Shown: positions 45,335 to 57,032 of the stretch, piece by piece
Layout: the number at the start of each line of letters is the position of its first letter
Position numbering within the stretch: position 1 is the stretch's first letter
Source: Chroococcidiopsis thermalis PCC 7203
Lineage (GTDB): Bacteria > Cyanobacteriota > Cyanobacteriia > Cyanobacteriales > Chroococcidiopsidaceae
Reading direction: 5' to 3'
NCBI RefSeq assembly: GCF_000317125.1
Contig: NC_019695.1
Span: forward strand, 2,716,336-2,780,335
Length of the DNA stretch: 64,000 nucleotides
The notes under the pieces: generated by a model
Database searches by the model: none
What the model was told of the DNA's origin: nothing
Seen by the model: the letters and a program-made list of their open reading frames with translations, nothing else
Made by a program: the position numbers and the translations under genes

Positions 45335-46347
45335 CCGAGCAATATATCACCGATCGCGACAGTCGCAACAGCTTCCGTACAGCAGTTAAATCGGGGAAGT
45401 TTTTAATCACTGCCGAGGTCACTCCTCCCAAAGGAAGCGATCCGACTCGGATGATAGAAGTGGCATTAGCTCTGAGAAATTGGGTTCACGCAGTTAATGT
45501 GACAGATGGTAGTCGCGCAGTTTTAAGAATGAGTCCTTTGGCTGCCGCAACGATTCTGTCACAGCACGGAATTGAACCCATCTGTCAAATGACGTGCCGC
45601 GATCGCAATTTGATTGCGATCCAAGCCGATTTGATGGGGGCGAATGCTCTTGGCATTAACAATATCTTGGCTCTCACAGGCGATCCGGTAAAAGCGGGAG
45701 ATCATGCCCAAGCTCGAAGCGTCTTCGATCTAGAAGCTGTAAGGCTCTTACAAACTATTACGAAACTCAATCAAGGATTTGATTATAACGGAAAAGGTTT
45801 GTGTGACGGAGCAACACAAATATTTCCAGGCGCAGCAGTCGATCCACAACTTGCTAGTTGGTCGGGATTACAACGACGTTTTGAGCGTAAGGTTGCAGCA
45901 GGAGCGCAGTTTTTTCAAAGCCAAATGATTGTTGACTTTAGCCGCTTAGAGAAGTTTATGAGTCAAATTGCGGCTAAGTTTAATAAACCAATTTTAGCTG
46001 GAATTTTTTTACTAAAATCTGCAAAAAATGCTCAATTCATTAATCAATACGTTCCAGGTGTGAATATTCCCCAGGCAATAATTGCGCGGTTGGAACAAGC
46101 TACCGATCCATTACATGAAGGCATAGTCATTGCAGCAGAACAAGTACGATTAGCTCGTCAAGTATGCCAAGGCGTTCATATCATGGCGGTTAAACGAGAA
46201 GATTTAATTCCTCAGATTCTTGAAATGGCTGAAATTTCACCTCAAGGTCAATCCGTGCAGAATGTAGCAACTACTAGGATAGCTTTAGCAGAGCCACTAC
46301 TACGCAGGAATAGCCACAACACAAATAATTTCCACACAAGGTTATGA
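45331..46347 (+). CDS. Methylenetetrahydrofolate reductase-like (MetF family) protein
   Basis: 338 residues from the ATG at 45331, overlapping the metK stop. The MTHFR barrel is recognised from [17 protein letters not shown] (active-site Glu position), [57 protein letters not shown] and [12 protein letters not shown]. It would reduce 5,10-methylene-THF to 5-methyl-THF, feeding methionine synthesis and so metK. A methionine synthase is not in the window. Overlaps the next start by four bases, so the three genes are translationally coupled. Confidence 0.85.
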   Translation: MTEQYITDRDSRNSFRTAVKSGKFLITAEVTPPKGSDPTRMIEVALALRNWVHAVNVTDGSRAVLRMSPLAAATILSQHGIEPICQMTCRDRNLIAIQADLMGANALGINNILALTGDPVKAGDHAQARSVFDLEAVRLLQTITKLNQGFDYNGKGLCDGATQIFPGAAVDPQLASWSGLQRRFERKVAAGAQFFQSQMIVDFSRLEKFMSQIAAKFNKPILAGIFLLKSAKNAQFINQYVPGVNIPQAIIARLEQATDPLHEGIVIAAEQVRLARQVCQGVHIMAVKREDLIPQILEMAEISPQGQSVQNVATTRIALAEPLLRRNSHNTNNFHTRL

Positions 46348-47402
46348 ATGCATCTACAACATTAATTCCCTCCACAACTTCGGTAGAGACGGAGGAAATA
46401 TCTGCCTGTCCTAATTGTAGTAGCAAAAAGCTAGAACTTTGGTGTAGGGCTTACGATAGACAGCACAAAAGTAGTCAGCAAGAATTTATATATTCTAGAT
46501 GTAAAGAGTGTAATTTAGTCTTCTTATCAGTCAGACCAGTAGAAACAGAAGTTTATAAATTTTACCCTGAGAATTACGGTCCATACCAAGGAACACTAAA
46601 TCAGCGGCTACAACAAGATACAAATTTATCAAACGAGCGATCGCTTGGCGATCGGCAAAAATATCAATATGTTCGTAAAATTCTCAAAGCCTCATTCAAT
46701 ACTTCTAAAGCTAGTTTAAAAGCTCTACCTTTTAAGGATTTCATAAGGGAGATTCAAGAATTTTATCAACCCACAGGAGAAGCTGCAAAACTACTTGACT
46801 TTGGTTGTGGTTCAGCTCAATTTCTGAATGAAGCTCGCAAGCAAGGGTGGAATACTCTTGGTATGGACTTTTCAGAGCAAGCTGTAGAACAAGCTAGCCG
46901 AAATGGACATAAAGCCTTGCAGGTATCTCCAACAGTATGGAATGAAATAGAGGATGAATCCTTGGATTTTGTAAGAATGAACCACGTCCTAGAGCATCTT
47001 TATCATCCAAAACAAGTCTTAACGGCGATCGGACGAAAGATGAAACCAGGGGCTATACTACATATTGCAGTGCCAAATCCACATGGAATTTCATCTCAAA
47101 TTTTTCGTTCCCAATGGTGGGGCTTAGAATGTCCAAGACATATAATGCTCTACTCTCCCCCAGTCTTAAAAGATTTTCTCATTCAACTCGATTTTTCCAA
47201 TTTTAAGGTTTTTCATGAATCGATTACAAAAGACTTTGCTAGAAGCTTAGGTTATTTTCTCTGCGATCGCGGTCGCATATCTTCTAACGAAGTTGAAACT
47301 ATGATGCAACGCAAGTTTCTATCTGCTCAACTCTACATTCCTATGAAAATTGCAGCAATCTGTAAAGCAGCCGATCGATTCCATATCTTTGCAAAAAAGT
47401 AA
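46344..47402 (+). CDS. SAM-dependent methyltransferase with N-terminal zinc ribbon
   Basis: 352 residues. Four cysteines (Cys22, Cys25, Cys53, Cys56 in CPNC and CKEC) make a zinc ribbon. A class I Rossmann methyltransferase follows with LLDFGCGSAQFL (SAM loop) near 150 and VRMNHVLEHLYHPKQVL. This architecture is that of sugar or glycan C/O-methyltransferases in surface-polysaccharide clusters. Being third in a coupled metK-metF unit suggests that SAM is produced mainly for this enzyme. The next glycosyltransferase begins 12 bp after its stop. Confidence 0.88.
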   Translation: MNASTTLIPSTTSVETEEISACPNCSSKKLELWCRAYDRQHKSSQQEFIYSRCKECNLVFLSVRPVETEVYKFYPENYGPYQGTLNQRLQQDTNLSNERSLGDRQKYQYVRKILKASFNTSKASLKALPFKDFIREIQEFYQPTGEAAKLLDFGCGSAQFLNEARKQGWNTLGMDFSEQAVEQASRNGHKALQVSPTVWNEIEDESLDFVRMNHVLEHLYHPKQVLTAIGRKMKPGAILHIAVPNPHGISSQIFRSQWWGLECPRHIMLYSPPVLKDFLIQLDFSNFKVFHESITKDFARSLGYFLCDRGRISSNEVETMMQRKFLSAQLYIPMKIAAICKAADRFHIFAKK

Positions 47403-47414
47403 TCGCACGACTTT

Positions 47415-48410
47415 ATGCTTTCACCTACAATTGCTTGGAAACCAGTCGGACACATTAATACACCTAGTTCAAGACTTCGATGCTTTTTACCATGCCAGTA
47501 TTTAAGGAATAGAGGGTGGTCTTGCGAACTATTTAACTCTAAAAAGATCGATCGCTATCAATTAGTTGTGTTTCAAAAAACATATGATGAGGAAAATATA
47601 GCACTTGCAAAGTCCTTAAAAACTAGAGGTATAAAAACCGTATTTGACTTATGTGATAACTTGTTTGTTTATCCTGATACCGCAGATAGACAAAGAGAAA
47701 AATTACTCCAAAGCATGATTGATGCTGTAGATGCAGTATCCGTTTCAACTCCAGAAGTTGAAAAGTTAATTCATAGTAAAAAGACGCGAGTTATTGATGA
47801 TGCTATTGATGAACCTCAAATAAATTCTCTGATTAATTTTTGTTTTAAACGTAAGAACTATTTTAGAAATTCTACTGAGAAGCAATTTAAAGTAGTTTGG
47901 TATGGTAGTGCAGGATTAGAAAATCCTCCCTACGGCATAGTCGATTTACCTAGCGTGTTACCATTTCTAAATGAGTTACACTCTACATTACCAGTAAGCT
48001 TAACTGTAATCAGTAGCTCTGAAACTCTTTTTAAGAAATATGTGAATGGAGTTTCATTCCCCGTAAAATATTATAACTGGAAAAAAGCTACATTCCAATA
48101 TTTGTTCAAACAACATGACGTATGTATCATCCCAATTAATATTAATCCTTTTACGATTTGCAAATCAAACAATCGGCTAATTTTGTCTCTTCTGTTAGGG
48201 GTTCCTGTTATTGCAGATAAGATTCCTAGCTATGAAGAGTTTCGCGATTTTATTTTATTTTCTGACTGGCAGAATAGTTTATACACTTATGCAACAAATA
48301 AAGAGTTACGGCATCAACACATTGCTCAAGCACAAAAATACATTAGCATGAAGTACAATAAAGATAGAGTTATATCACAATGGTCTTCTTTGTTTCAAGC
48401 ACTCTTATAA
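47415..48410 (+). CDS. Glycosyltransferase-like protein (GT-B)
   Basis: 331 residues. Begins IAWKPVGHINTPSSRLRCFLPCQYLRNRGW with a later DLCDNLFVYPDTADRQREKLLQSMIDAVDAVSVSTPEVEKL typical of GT4/GT1-like enzymes whose acceptor half is shortened. Donor-side segments VVWYGSAGLENPPYGI and LSLLLGVPVIADKIPSYEEF are present. Donor sugar unknown. It follows the methyltransferase by 12 bp and is followed by a 202-bp AT-rich gap in which I see no gene. Confidence 0.7.
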   Translation: MLSPTIAWKPVGHINTPSSRLRCFLPCQYLRNRGWSCELFNSKKIDRYQLVVFQKTYDEENIALAKSLKTRGIKTVFDLCDNLFVYPDTADRQREKLLQSMIDAVDAVSVSTPEVEKLIHSKKTRVIDDAIDEPQINSLINFCFKRKNYFRNSTEKQFKVVWYGSAGLENPPYGIVDLPSVLPFLNELHSTLPVSLTVISSSETLFKKYVNGVSFPVKYYNWKKATFQYLFKQHDVCIIPININPFTICKSNNRLILSLLLGVPVIADKIPSYEEFRDFILFSDWQNSLYTYATNKELRHQHIAQAQKYISMKYNKDRVISQWSSLFQALL

Positions 48411-48612
48411 TTTTTTGCTTTCAAAGCATTATATAAAGAATATAAAAAACAAATTTTAGAAAACATGTATTTCAATCTAATAAATTGTTAAAGCATAAAT
48501 TACTATCAATCTAGAATAAATCTTTACGATTTTTAGGTCACTATAGATTTGTTAAGCATTGCATGGTTTTTTCAAACTCAATTTATTCAAGCTCTAGTAA
48601 AGAGAGTCTATT

Positions 48613-49479
48613 ATGACACAAGATGAGCGAGTAAGAGTTTTTGTTGGCTCTGGTGAAGCAAGTCTTTTGGAGCGTAAAACCCTGATTCATTCACTTCGTA
48701 AAAACACCCAAAAACCTCTTGATGTTTATGTTTTTAATGGGACGCACAACTCAATTGAATTAAATGACGGAGAGCCTTTTCTAGCTCCAATGTCTTTAAA
48801 GGTTAAATATCAAAATATAACTGAATTTAGTCTTTACCGCTATTTAATTCCAGAAATTTGTAATTTTCAAGGTAAGGCAATTTATCTCGACTCGGATACT
48901 ATTTGTCTTACAGATATTGGGACACTCTTTGAAACTCCTGTATCAGATTACGATTTTCTAGCAAAAAAAGATGCTTATGCTGGAACCGATCTCTGGGGAC
49001 TTAGCGTTATGCTAATTAACTGCGATAAGTGCCGATTCGATCTTGAATTAATTCTAGATGAAATCGATCGCAGCTTCTATTCTATGACAGATTTTACAGG
49101 TATGAGTCAGGCTTTTCTAGAGCGTCATTCCTATAGAATTGCTGCACTCGATCCTCACTGGAATGTTTTTGACTATTGGGATCGACGCACTCATTTGATC
49201 CACTATACAAATCTCCACACTCAACCGTGGAAGTATCAAAATCATCCTTACGGTGAGTTATGGTTTGACTATTTTAAAGAAGCTCTGGAATCTGGCTACA
49301 TTACTGTAGAGGATATCAAATTGAGTATAGATAGAGGCTATGTCAGACGCAATTTATTAAAAGGTAACTTCTCAGCGGTAGGAAGTTCGGTAAATTTTCT
49401 CAAAAAAGCTTTTCACTTCATGAAGCCACTGCTTGCAGAAAATCGGAGACGACTTGGCGTTTTTAATCAGCCAGCTTAA
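48613..49479 (+). CDS. Glycosyltransferase family 8-like protein (first)
   Basis: 288 residues, GT-A. VRVFVGSGEASLLERKTLIHSLRKNT at the start, YRYLIPEICNFQGKAIYLDSDTICLTDI with the DxD metal site near residue 93, and a C-terminal HYTNLHTQPWKYQNHPYGELWFDYF that provides the later metal-binding His. Retaining galactosyl- or glucosyl-type transfer. Family call is moderate because the protein is closest to a glycogenin-like branch. Followed by kdsD after 63 bp. Confidence 0.75.
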   Translation: MTQDERVRVFVGSGEASLLERKTLIHSLRKNTQKPLDVYVFNGTHNSIELNDGEPFLAPMSLKVKYQNITEFSLYRYLIPEICNFQGKAIYLDSDTICLTDIGTLFETPVSDYDFLAKKDAYAGTDLWGLSVMLINCDKCRFDLELILDEIDRSFYSMTDFTGMSQAFLERHSYRIAALDPHWNVFDYWDRRTHLIHYTNLHTQPWKYQNHPYGELWFDYFKEALESGYITVEDIKLSIDRGYVRRNLLKGNFSAVGSSVNFLKKAFHFMKPLLAENRRRLGVFNQPA

Positions 49480-49542
49480 CTTGTCCTCTCTCAAACTTGT
49501 ACTCTCTCAAATCTCATATGGGCTTTTTATAGCCGCAGGTTA

Positions 49543-50538
49543 ATGATGCAACAAATATTAAGTCAGCCTTACCTCAAACAAGTTACCGAACTCCTGAAAT
49601 TAGAAGCGGAAGCGATCGCTCGTGTGGCGCATCGGCTTCAATCGGAACAGGTCGAACAAGCAGTACAGCTATTGGCTAATTGTCAAGGCAAAGTCGTGGC
49701 GATCGGTGTTGGCAAGTCAGGAATTGTGGCACGAAAAATTGCAGCTACCCTCACTAGCACGGGGATACTAGCAGTTTACTTGCACCCGTCTGATGCTCTG
49801 CATGGAGATATAGGAATTGTTTCTGCTGGGGATGTCGCTATAATTCTGAGTAACAGTGGAGAGACAGACGAGATACTAGACATACTACCATATCTTAAAT
49901 ATCGACAGATCCCTTTCATTGCCTTGGTTGGCAATCTCAAGTCAACCCTCGCTCGTAGTGCCGATGTTGCATTGGATACATCTGTTGACAAAGAGGCTTG
50001 TCCTTTCAACTTAGCACCGACAACGAGTACTACAGTTTCCTTAGCACTTGGGGATGCATTGGCAATGACACTGATCCAAGTTAAGGGTTTCACTTCACAA
50101 GATTTTGCTTTCAATCATCCCGCAGGACGCTTAGGCAAACGTCTAACTTTAAGAGTTTGCGATCTGATGCATGGTGGTTCGGATAATCCCAAAGTCGTAC
50201 CACAAGCATCTTGGTTTGAAGTGCTGCGTGCGATTAGTGAAGGTGGTCTTGGCGCGGTGAATGTCGTTGATGGTACAGGATATCTAGTCGGCATTATCAC
50301 AGATGGAGACTTACGGCGTTGGTTGCAGAAGGTCAGCCTTACTAATATAGAGACGCTAAGCGCAGGGACGATGATGACAAGCAATCCAACGGTAGTTTCT
50401 GCCGATCTCCTTGCTTATGACGCACTGCAACTAATGGAAAATCGACCTCACCAGCTTTCCGTGTTACCAGTGGTCGATCGAGAACAGCAATGCCTTGGTC
50501 TGCTGAGGCTGCATGATATTGTGCGTAGCGGTCTCTAA
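49543..50538 (+). CDS. kdsD: Arabinose-5-phosphate isomerase (KpsF/KdsD)
   Basis: 331 residues: SIS domain (VVAIGVGKSGIVARKIAATLTSTGILAVYLHPSDALHGDIGIVSAGDVAIILSNSGETDE) over about 40-180, then a pair of CBS domains. It converts ribulose-5-phosphate to arabinose-5-phosphate, the first dedicated step to Kdo. The His-Gly-Asp segment and active-site Ser/Glu of the family are present. Start ATG at 49543 (another at 49546). Followed 36 bp later by kdsB. Confidence 0.93.
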   Translation: MMQQILSQPYLKQVTELLKLEAEAIARVAHRLQSEQVEQAVQLLANCQGKVVAIGVGKSGIVARKIAATLTSTGILAVYLHPSDALHGDIGIVSAGDVAIILSNSGETDEILDILPYLKYRQIPFIALVGNLKSTLARSADVALDTSVDKEACPFNLAPTTSTTVSLALGDALAMTLIQVKGFTSQDFAFNHPAGRLGKRLTLRVCDLMHGGSDNPKVVPQASWFEVLRAISEGGLGAVNVVDGTGYLVGIITDGDLRRWLQKVSLTNIETLSAGTMMTSNPTVVSADLLAYDALQLMENRPHQLSVLPVVDREQQCLGLLRLHDIVRSGL

Positions 50539-50574
50539 AAACTGCTTGATGTTTCGCTTCTGGGAATAGTTGAA

Positions 50575-51351
50575 ATGAAAATTTTGGCAGTGATTCCAGC
50601 TCGTTACAACTCACAGCGCTTTCCTGGTAAACCCTTGGTAAAGATTGGCGATCGCCCCATGCTGCAATGGGTTTATGAAGCGGCAATCAGTTGTCCTTCA
50701 TTTAGTCAAGTTGTGGTAGCTACGGATAATGCAGATATAGCAGAGTGCGTCTGGAGTTTTGGCGGTGTTGTGGAGATGACTCGTACTGACCATGCTACAG
50801 GGACAGACCGAGTGGCGGAGGTAGCGGAACGTTATCCTGAGATGACTGCGATCGCTAACGTTCAGGGCGATCAACCGTTCGTCACTCCGCAAATGCTAAC
50901 ACAGCTAGTCAAACCTTATTTGCGCGGTGAATCGCCAGACATGACCACTCTAGCTTGTCCTCTAGCAGAGAAAGACTACGGCGATCCTAACGCGGTTAAG
51001 GTACTATGCGATCGTCGCGATCGCGCTCTTTATTTCTCTCGTGCGCCAATACCTTACTATCGCAACCATAAACCAGCACCCGTCTTTCATCATCTGGGAC
51101 TCTATGCTTTCAGGCGTGATTTTTTAGCAAAGTATACCAAATTAGCGCCTACACCACTAGAAGATTGTGAAGGGTTAGAGCAACTACGTGTTTTAGAGCA
51201 TGGTTATCGAATTACTGTCTGCCACACTCAAACATCTACAACTGAAATCAATACGCCAGAGGATCTGTTACAGGTTCAGGTATTGCTAGCTAAAAAAGCC
51301 ATTCCAGTTCAGACCGATGCAATCAAAGCCAAAATTTTAGAGGCTGAATAA
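50575..51351 (+). CDS. kdsB: 3-deoxy-manno-octulosonate cytidylyltransferase (CMP-Kdo synthetase)
   Basis: 258 residues. IPARYNSQRFPGKPLVKIGDRPMLQWVYEAA (nucleotide loop), VVATDNADIA, RTDHATGTDRVAEVAER, IANVQGDQPFV and FHHLGLYAFRRDFL are the family marks. It makes CMP-Kdo from CTP and Kdo in the cytoplasm. The next gene starts on the base after its stop codon, implying coupling. Part of a complete four-enzyme route with kdsD, kdsA and kdsC. Confidence 0.95.
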   Translation: MKILAVIPARYNSQRFPGKPLVKIGDRPMLQWVYEAAISCPSFSQVVVATDNADIAECVWSFGGVVEMTRTDHATGTDRVAEVAERYPEMTAIANVQGDQPFVTPQMLTQLVKPYLRGESPDMTTLACPLAEKDYGDPNAVKVLCDRRDRALYFSRAPIPYYRNHKPAPVFHHLGLYAFRRDFLAKYTKLAPTPLEDCEGLEQLRVLEHGYRITVCHTQTSTTEINTPEDLLQVQVLLAKKAIPVQTDAIKAKILEAE

Positions 51352-52941
51352 ATGAGTTCTAGTAAAACAATTAAAGTTCTGACACTGTCAAAGTACTATC
51401 CTCGTGACAATGGTTTTATACCCGAGAACCAAAGCAACATTTATGCTTGCATGGATCCACCTGTTGAAGCTATTGAAGCAGGGAAGGCGATCGCTCTACC
51501 TCATGGTAAGTTTAAGATCGATCTAATTTTAAAACAGTTACCGTCTGGGTGGTGGCCCGATCTAGTTTCCATCAGTTCGACTCTAATGCTGGTACAGAAT
51601 CCACCGATCCCTGTGGGAATTCCTAGCTTAACTTGTCCATCAGTGATGAAGCTAATTGATAGCCATCATATGCCTCGCCCAATTCAAAACTTGATTGAGT
51701 ACGCTAAGTTGGTGGGCTGTCAATATCATTGGACGGGCTATACTCGCCATCACATTCATTTTTTTGTTGAAGCTGGTTTACCGAATGTATTTTGGATGCC
51801 AGGAGCGATCTCAATTCCTCCTTATGTACCAGAATCGGTGAAAGACAAAACTTACGATGTAATCTTTCGAGGTGCTGTCGATAGTAACCACTACCATCGT
51901 CGTGAATTCTTAAAGTTTTTACAGGAAGCCGAAATAAATGTAGATTTTAGTGGAAGTCCTTATGCAGAATGTTTGGATATATACGTTCAGTCCAAAATCG
52001 TGCTGAATTGTAGTTTAAATGGAGATCTGAATCGACGGGTTTATGAAGTACTCATGGTAGGAGGTTTTTTACTAACCGATCGCCTCGCTCTACAATCTGG
52101 TCTTCCTTTGCTATTTCAAGAAGGAGTACATTTAGAGTGTTACGGCTCCAAGCAAGAACTACTCGACAAGATAAAATACTACCTCAGTCATCCTGATGCG
52201 GCAGCAGAGATTGCCCGACAAGGGCATGAACTATTTATGGCAAAATATCATCCTGAAATTCTTGTAGAAAAATTTAATCAAATCGTTTTTGATGGCAAAA
52301 GTATTCCATCTATTTTTTCAGCTCAAGATGATGTAAGAGTCACTAATATTTTTAACAGAACAATTAATATAAATAATCTATATTCAAGATTAAAAATTTA
52401 TGAATTACTACAGGAAGTCCACAGATTAAACTTTGAAATCGATCTGCTTTATTATAGAGGTAAAAATGAATTGCTAATTGCAGATTTATCCGACTTGCCT
52501 AAATTTCAGATTACGTCGGTCGATTCATCACAAGAGCTTGCTAATACTACAAAAGATTTTGAAGTAATCATAATAGACCTACCTAATGAAGTTTCAGATT
52601 TAAAGCATCTGATCGAGCAACTCAACCCATGCCTATCTGGCTGTAGTTTATTTCTAGCTTTAGGTATTTCTTCTAGTATAAAACAAAAAAAATTGAATTC
52701 GTTGCTCAAATCCAAAGGATTAGTACCTACTCAATTTGTCGAGAGAGACAACCGCACTTATCTAGCTTATCAACGGCAGTTTGAAGAAAATCAAACTTTA
52801 TCCCGAACGAAAAAGCTTAACTTAGAATTGTTCCGCTATTCTGATATAGAAGACTATAATAATCCTCTGAACAACAGTTCAGGTGGGATCAAGCAATTAG
52901 TTAAAAATTTAGTTCATACAATTAATATGAGGAAAGGCTAA
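51352..52941 (+). CDS. CgeB-like glycosyltransferase with C-terminal extension
   Basis: 529 residues beginning with ATG directly after the kdsB stop. N-terminal GT-B part: IDSHHMPRPIQNLIEYAK, HHIHFFVEAGLPNVFWMPGAIS, DVIFRGAVDSNHYHRREFLKFL, then the donor-side NGDLNRRVYEVLMVGGFLLTD and a KYHPEILVEKFNQI ending, as in the CgeB/Glyco_trans_1-like group. About 200 further residues (from ~330) look like a degenerate methyltransferase-type domain (VIIDLPNEVSDLKHLIEQLNPCLSG). Being coupled to kdsB makes a Kdo-related transfer conceivable. Confidence 0.72.
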   Translation: MSSSKTIKVLTLSKYYPRDNGFIPENQSNIYACMDPPVEAIEAGKAIALPHGKFKIDLILKQLPSGWWPDLVSISSTLMLVQNPPIPVGIPSLTCPSVMKLIDSHHMPRPIQNLIEYAKLVGCQYHWTGYTRHHIHFFVEAGLPNVFWMPGAISIPPYVPESVKDKTYDVIFRGAVDSNHYHRREFLKFLQEAEINVDFSGSPYAECLDIYVQSKIVLNCSLNGDLNRRVYEVLMVGGFLLTDRLALQSGLPLLFQEGVHLECYGSKQELLDKIKYYLSHPDAAAEIARQGHELFMAKYHPEILVEKFNQIVFDGKSIPSIFSAQDDVRVTNIFNRTININNLYSRLKIYELLQEVHRLNFEIDLLYYRGKNELLIADLSDLPKFQITSVDSSQELANTTKDFEVIIIDLPNEVSDLKHLIEQLNPCLSGCSLFLALGISSSIKQKKLNSLLKSKGLVPTQFVERDNRTYLAYQRQFEENQTLSRTKKLNLELFRYSDIEDYNNPLNNSSGGIKQLVKNLVHTINMRKG

Positions 52942-53000
52942 ATGAGTGAAGTACATACACCTACGCGATCGTCAGAAAATTAACCATTAAGGATAATACA

Positions 53001-53972
53001 ATGATTTCTTCAGATACAGAATCTATTGTAGTCGTATGTGCTGCTGATAATAATTATGTAATTCCCTTATCTGTAACGCTCAAATCTATACTTGTAAATC
53101 TTAAAACTTCACAAAGAATAACTTGTTTTGTAATTGATGGTGGTATTCAAGAAGTTAATAAACAGAAAATATTAAAATCGCTGGACTCACAACAAATTAT
53201 GATTGAATGGTTGCAGCCTACTGACGCTATTCTCAGTAAAGTGAAAGTTTCAGGTCATGTGACGGTTGCAACTTACTATCGGTTACTTATTCCCGATCTA
53301 TTACCGCAGCATATCGAGAAGGTTATTTATTTAGACTGTGACTTAGTTGTCAACGAAGATTTACAAAAATTATGGGCTATAGAGATTGACAACAGCTATC
53401 TACTAGCAGTTCAAGATATGGGAATACGTGAAGTATCAAATCCTCGCGGTGGACTTCATAACTATCAAGAATTAGGAATTCCTCCTCATTCCAAGTATTT
53501 AAACGCTGGGGTGATGGTATTTAACTTGGAAAAGTGGCGAACAGAAAATATCAGCACTCAAGCCATTGAGTATCTTGAGCAGAATAAAGAACATGTTTTA
53601 AACTGGGATCAAGATGGAGTAAATGCAGTTCTTGCAGGTAAATGGAGAGAACTCGATCCACGGTGGAATCAAACTCCTAGCGTGTATAAATATCGATCGT
53701 GGAAAGACAGTCCTTTTACTGAAGAGATGTATAAATCTGTGATTCAACAGCCTTATATTGTTCATTTTGCAACCGCTATCAAGCCTTGGCATTACTACTG
53801 CGAACATCCAGCTAAAGATTTGTTCTTTCAGTATCTCGATATGACATCTTGGTCGGGTTGGCGACCTAAAAAACCATTGAAGTACATAATAAGGTTAGGC
53901 TTACGACGATTTAGAGAAAACATAAAATCTCTGCTCAAGAGTTTTGCATGGCATCTATCTCTTTCACGGTAA
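53001..53972 (+). CDS. Glycosyltransferase family 8 protein (second)
   Basis: 323 residues, classic LgtC/RfaI-type GT8: VVCAADNNYVIPLSVTLKSIL, YYRLLIPDLLPQHIEKVIYLDCDLVVNEDLQKLW with the DxD, KYLNAGVMVFNLEKWR, NWDQDGVNAVLAGKW, RWNQTPSVYKY, and IVHFATAIKPWHYYCEHP supplying the late metal-binding His. Retaining hexosyl transfer. Basic C-terminus (RRFRENIKSLLKSF) likely binds the membrane. Followed by a 391-bp gap before kdsA. Confidence 0.92.
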   Translation: MISSDTESIVVVCAADNNYVIPLSVTLKSILVNLKTSQRITCFVIDGGIQEVNKQKILKSLDSQQIMIEWLQPTDAILSKVKVSGHVTVATYYRLLIPDLLPQHIEKVIYLDCDLVVNEDLQKLWAIEIDNSYLLAVQDMGIREVSNPRGGLHNYQELGIPPHSKYLNAGVMVFNLEKWRTENISTQAIEYLEQNKEHVLNWDQDGVNAVLAGKWRELDPRWNQTPSVYKYRSWKDSPFTEEMYKSVIQQPYIVHFATAIKPWHYYCEHPAKDLFFQYLDMTSWSGWRPKKPLKYIIRLGLRRFRENIKSLLKSFAWHLSLSR

Positions 53973-55735
<1,763 letters not shown>

Positions 55736-55740
55736 AGAAG

Positions 55741-56952
55741 ATGTACACTCCAACAAAGCTAAAGCGACTTGTGGCTTGCCAGGGTAGCATTCAACTCATC
55801 ACGGCTCTATCAGCGCTGACTTGCCGAGAGAAAGAGCAACAAGGTACGAACGTTGAATATGATAACTACTTAGTGATTTACGACCTTAGAACTCCTGAAA
55901 ATCAGAGTAATACATTTGCTAATTTCATCAAAAAGATGGCAGAAGAAGTCTGCACTTGGCAGAAAATTGTGTATATCCAGCCCGAGCAAATGCAGGCACT
56001 CCAGGCAAAACTAAATCTTGTGAGGCTAAATCTTTCAAATATTCAGCAAGTCTTCTCTTTAGTTCATAAATTAACCGGTATTTCATCAGCAGATGAAATT
56101 TATCTGAGTAAAAACTACGATATCTGGGATCGACTTTTGCTAAATGTTTATGAATCGGCTAAAAAAATCTGCTATGGAGATAGTATTGGATTATATCTTT
56201 CAGCTTCTTCTACTGTTCTTCAAGTTGAACCAAGAAGTTTAAATTATAAATTAAAGCGATTATTAAAATCATTTATATCTACCAAAAACTCGATCGACGA
56301 AATAAATTTTGATGTTGGTTATTTCACAATATCTAATTTTAATACTTTGAGCGCGTCTCCTCCTATGAAAGTGGTTACGGTAAACAAAGCAGTTACCCTT
56401 AATATTTTCCAAAGATTAAGAGGAGTTGTCGGAAAGGTCGTAGACTCAGATTACATTAATAACCTGCATACAAAGCTCGTAAATAACTCTGTATCCATTT
56501 TGCTGACCTCAAATTTTTCTGAGGCAACTAGAATGTCTGAGGAAAATGAAATTAGTGCATATCAAAATTTTCTTAAAATTCATAAACGAGAAGATAATAC
56601 AATTTTGATAATCAAGCCACATCCAAGAGATAGCGCAGTTAAAATAGAAAAATTACAATGTAGCCTAAATAGACTCTTTTCAGAAGTCATAGTGATTTCT
56701 GAGCTAAGTTGGTTTTTTCTCCCTTTTGAACTCTTTTTAATGGAAGTATTTTTGGATCGAAACTTAGTCCCTCATTGCGATATAAAAATATTTGCATTTA
56801 GTTCTGCTTGTTTATCTTTAAAATTTCTTTTTAATCTTCCTTGCATTATCGGTTTTGGCAGTGAGATTACACATCAATCATTCTATGACGAACAAGTCAA
56901 TAAAAGAATACAGCATGAATTAGAGCTTAATTACTTACTTCAACAGATATAG
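55741..56952 (+). CDS. Polysialyltransferase-family (GT52-like) glycosyltransferase
   Basis: 403 residues from the ATG at 55741 (TTG at 55726 also open). Begins KLKRLVACQGSIQLITALSAL, has LIIKPHPRDSAVKIE and IKIFAFSSACLSLKFLFN, matching the bacterial polysialyltransferase/GT52-type pattern (His-Pro motif and Ser-Ser motif that hold the CMP-sugar). Enzymes of this fold use CMP-sialic acid. Only six bases separate it from kdsC and no sialic acid genes are seen, so CMP-Kdo is the obvious candidate donor here. Assignment to family is moderate, and the Kdo role is inference. Confidence 0.65.
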   Translation: MYTPTKLKRLVACQGSIQLITALSALTCREKEQQGTNVEYDNYLVIYDLRTPENQSNTFANFIKKMAEEVCTWQKIVYIQPEQMQALQAKLNLVRLNLSNIQQVFSLVHKLTGISSADEIYLSKNYDIWDRLLLNVYESAKKICYGDSIGLYLSASSTVLQVEPRSLNYKLKRLLKSFISTKNSIDEINFDVGYFTISNFNTLSASPPMKVVTVNKAVTLNIFQRLRGVVGKVVDSDYINNLHTKLVNNSVSILLTSNFSEATRMSEENEISAYQNFLKIHKREDNTILIIKPHPRDSAVKIEKLQCSLNRLFSEVIVISELSWFFLPFELFLMEVFLDRNLVPHCDIKIFAFSSACLSLKFLFNLPCIIGFGSEITHQSFYDEQVNKRIQHELELNYLLQQI

Positions 56953-57032
56953 GGCGATCGCCCCATTAAGTTTAAGATTAGTCATGCAATCTATTGTATT
57001 CTTCAAGACTTCTTCTATCATTCTAAAAGACT

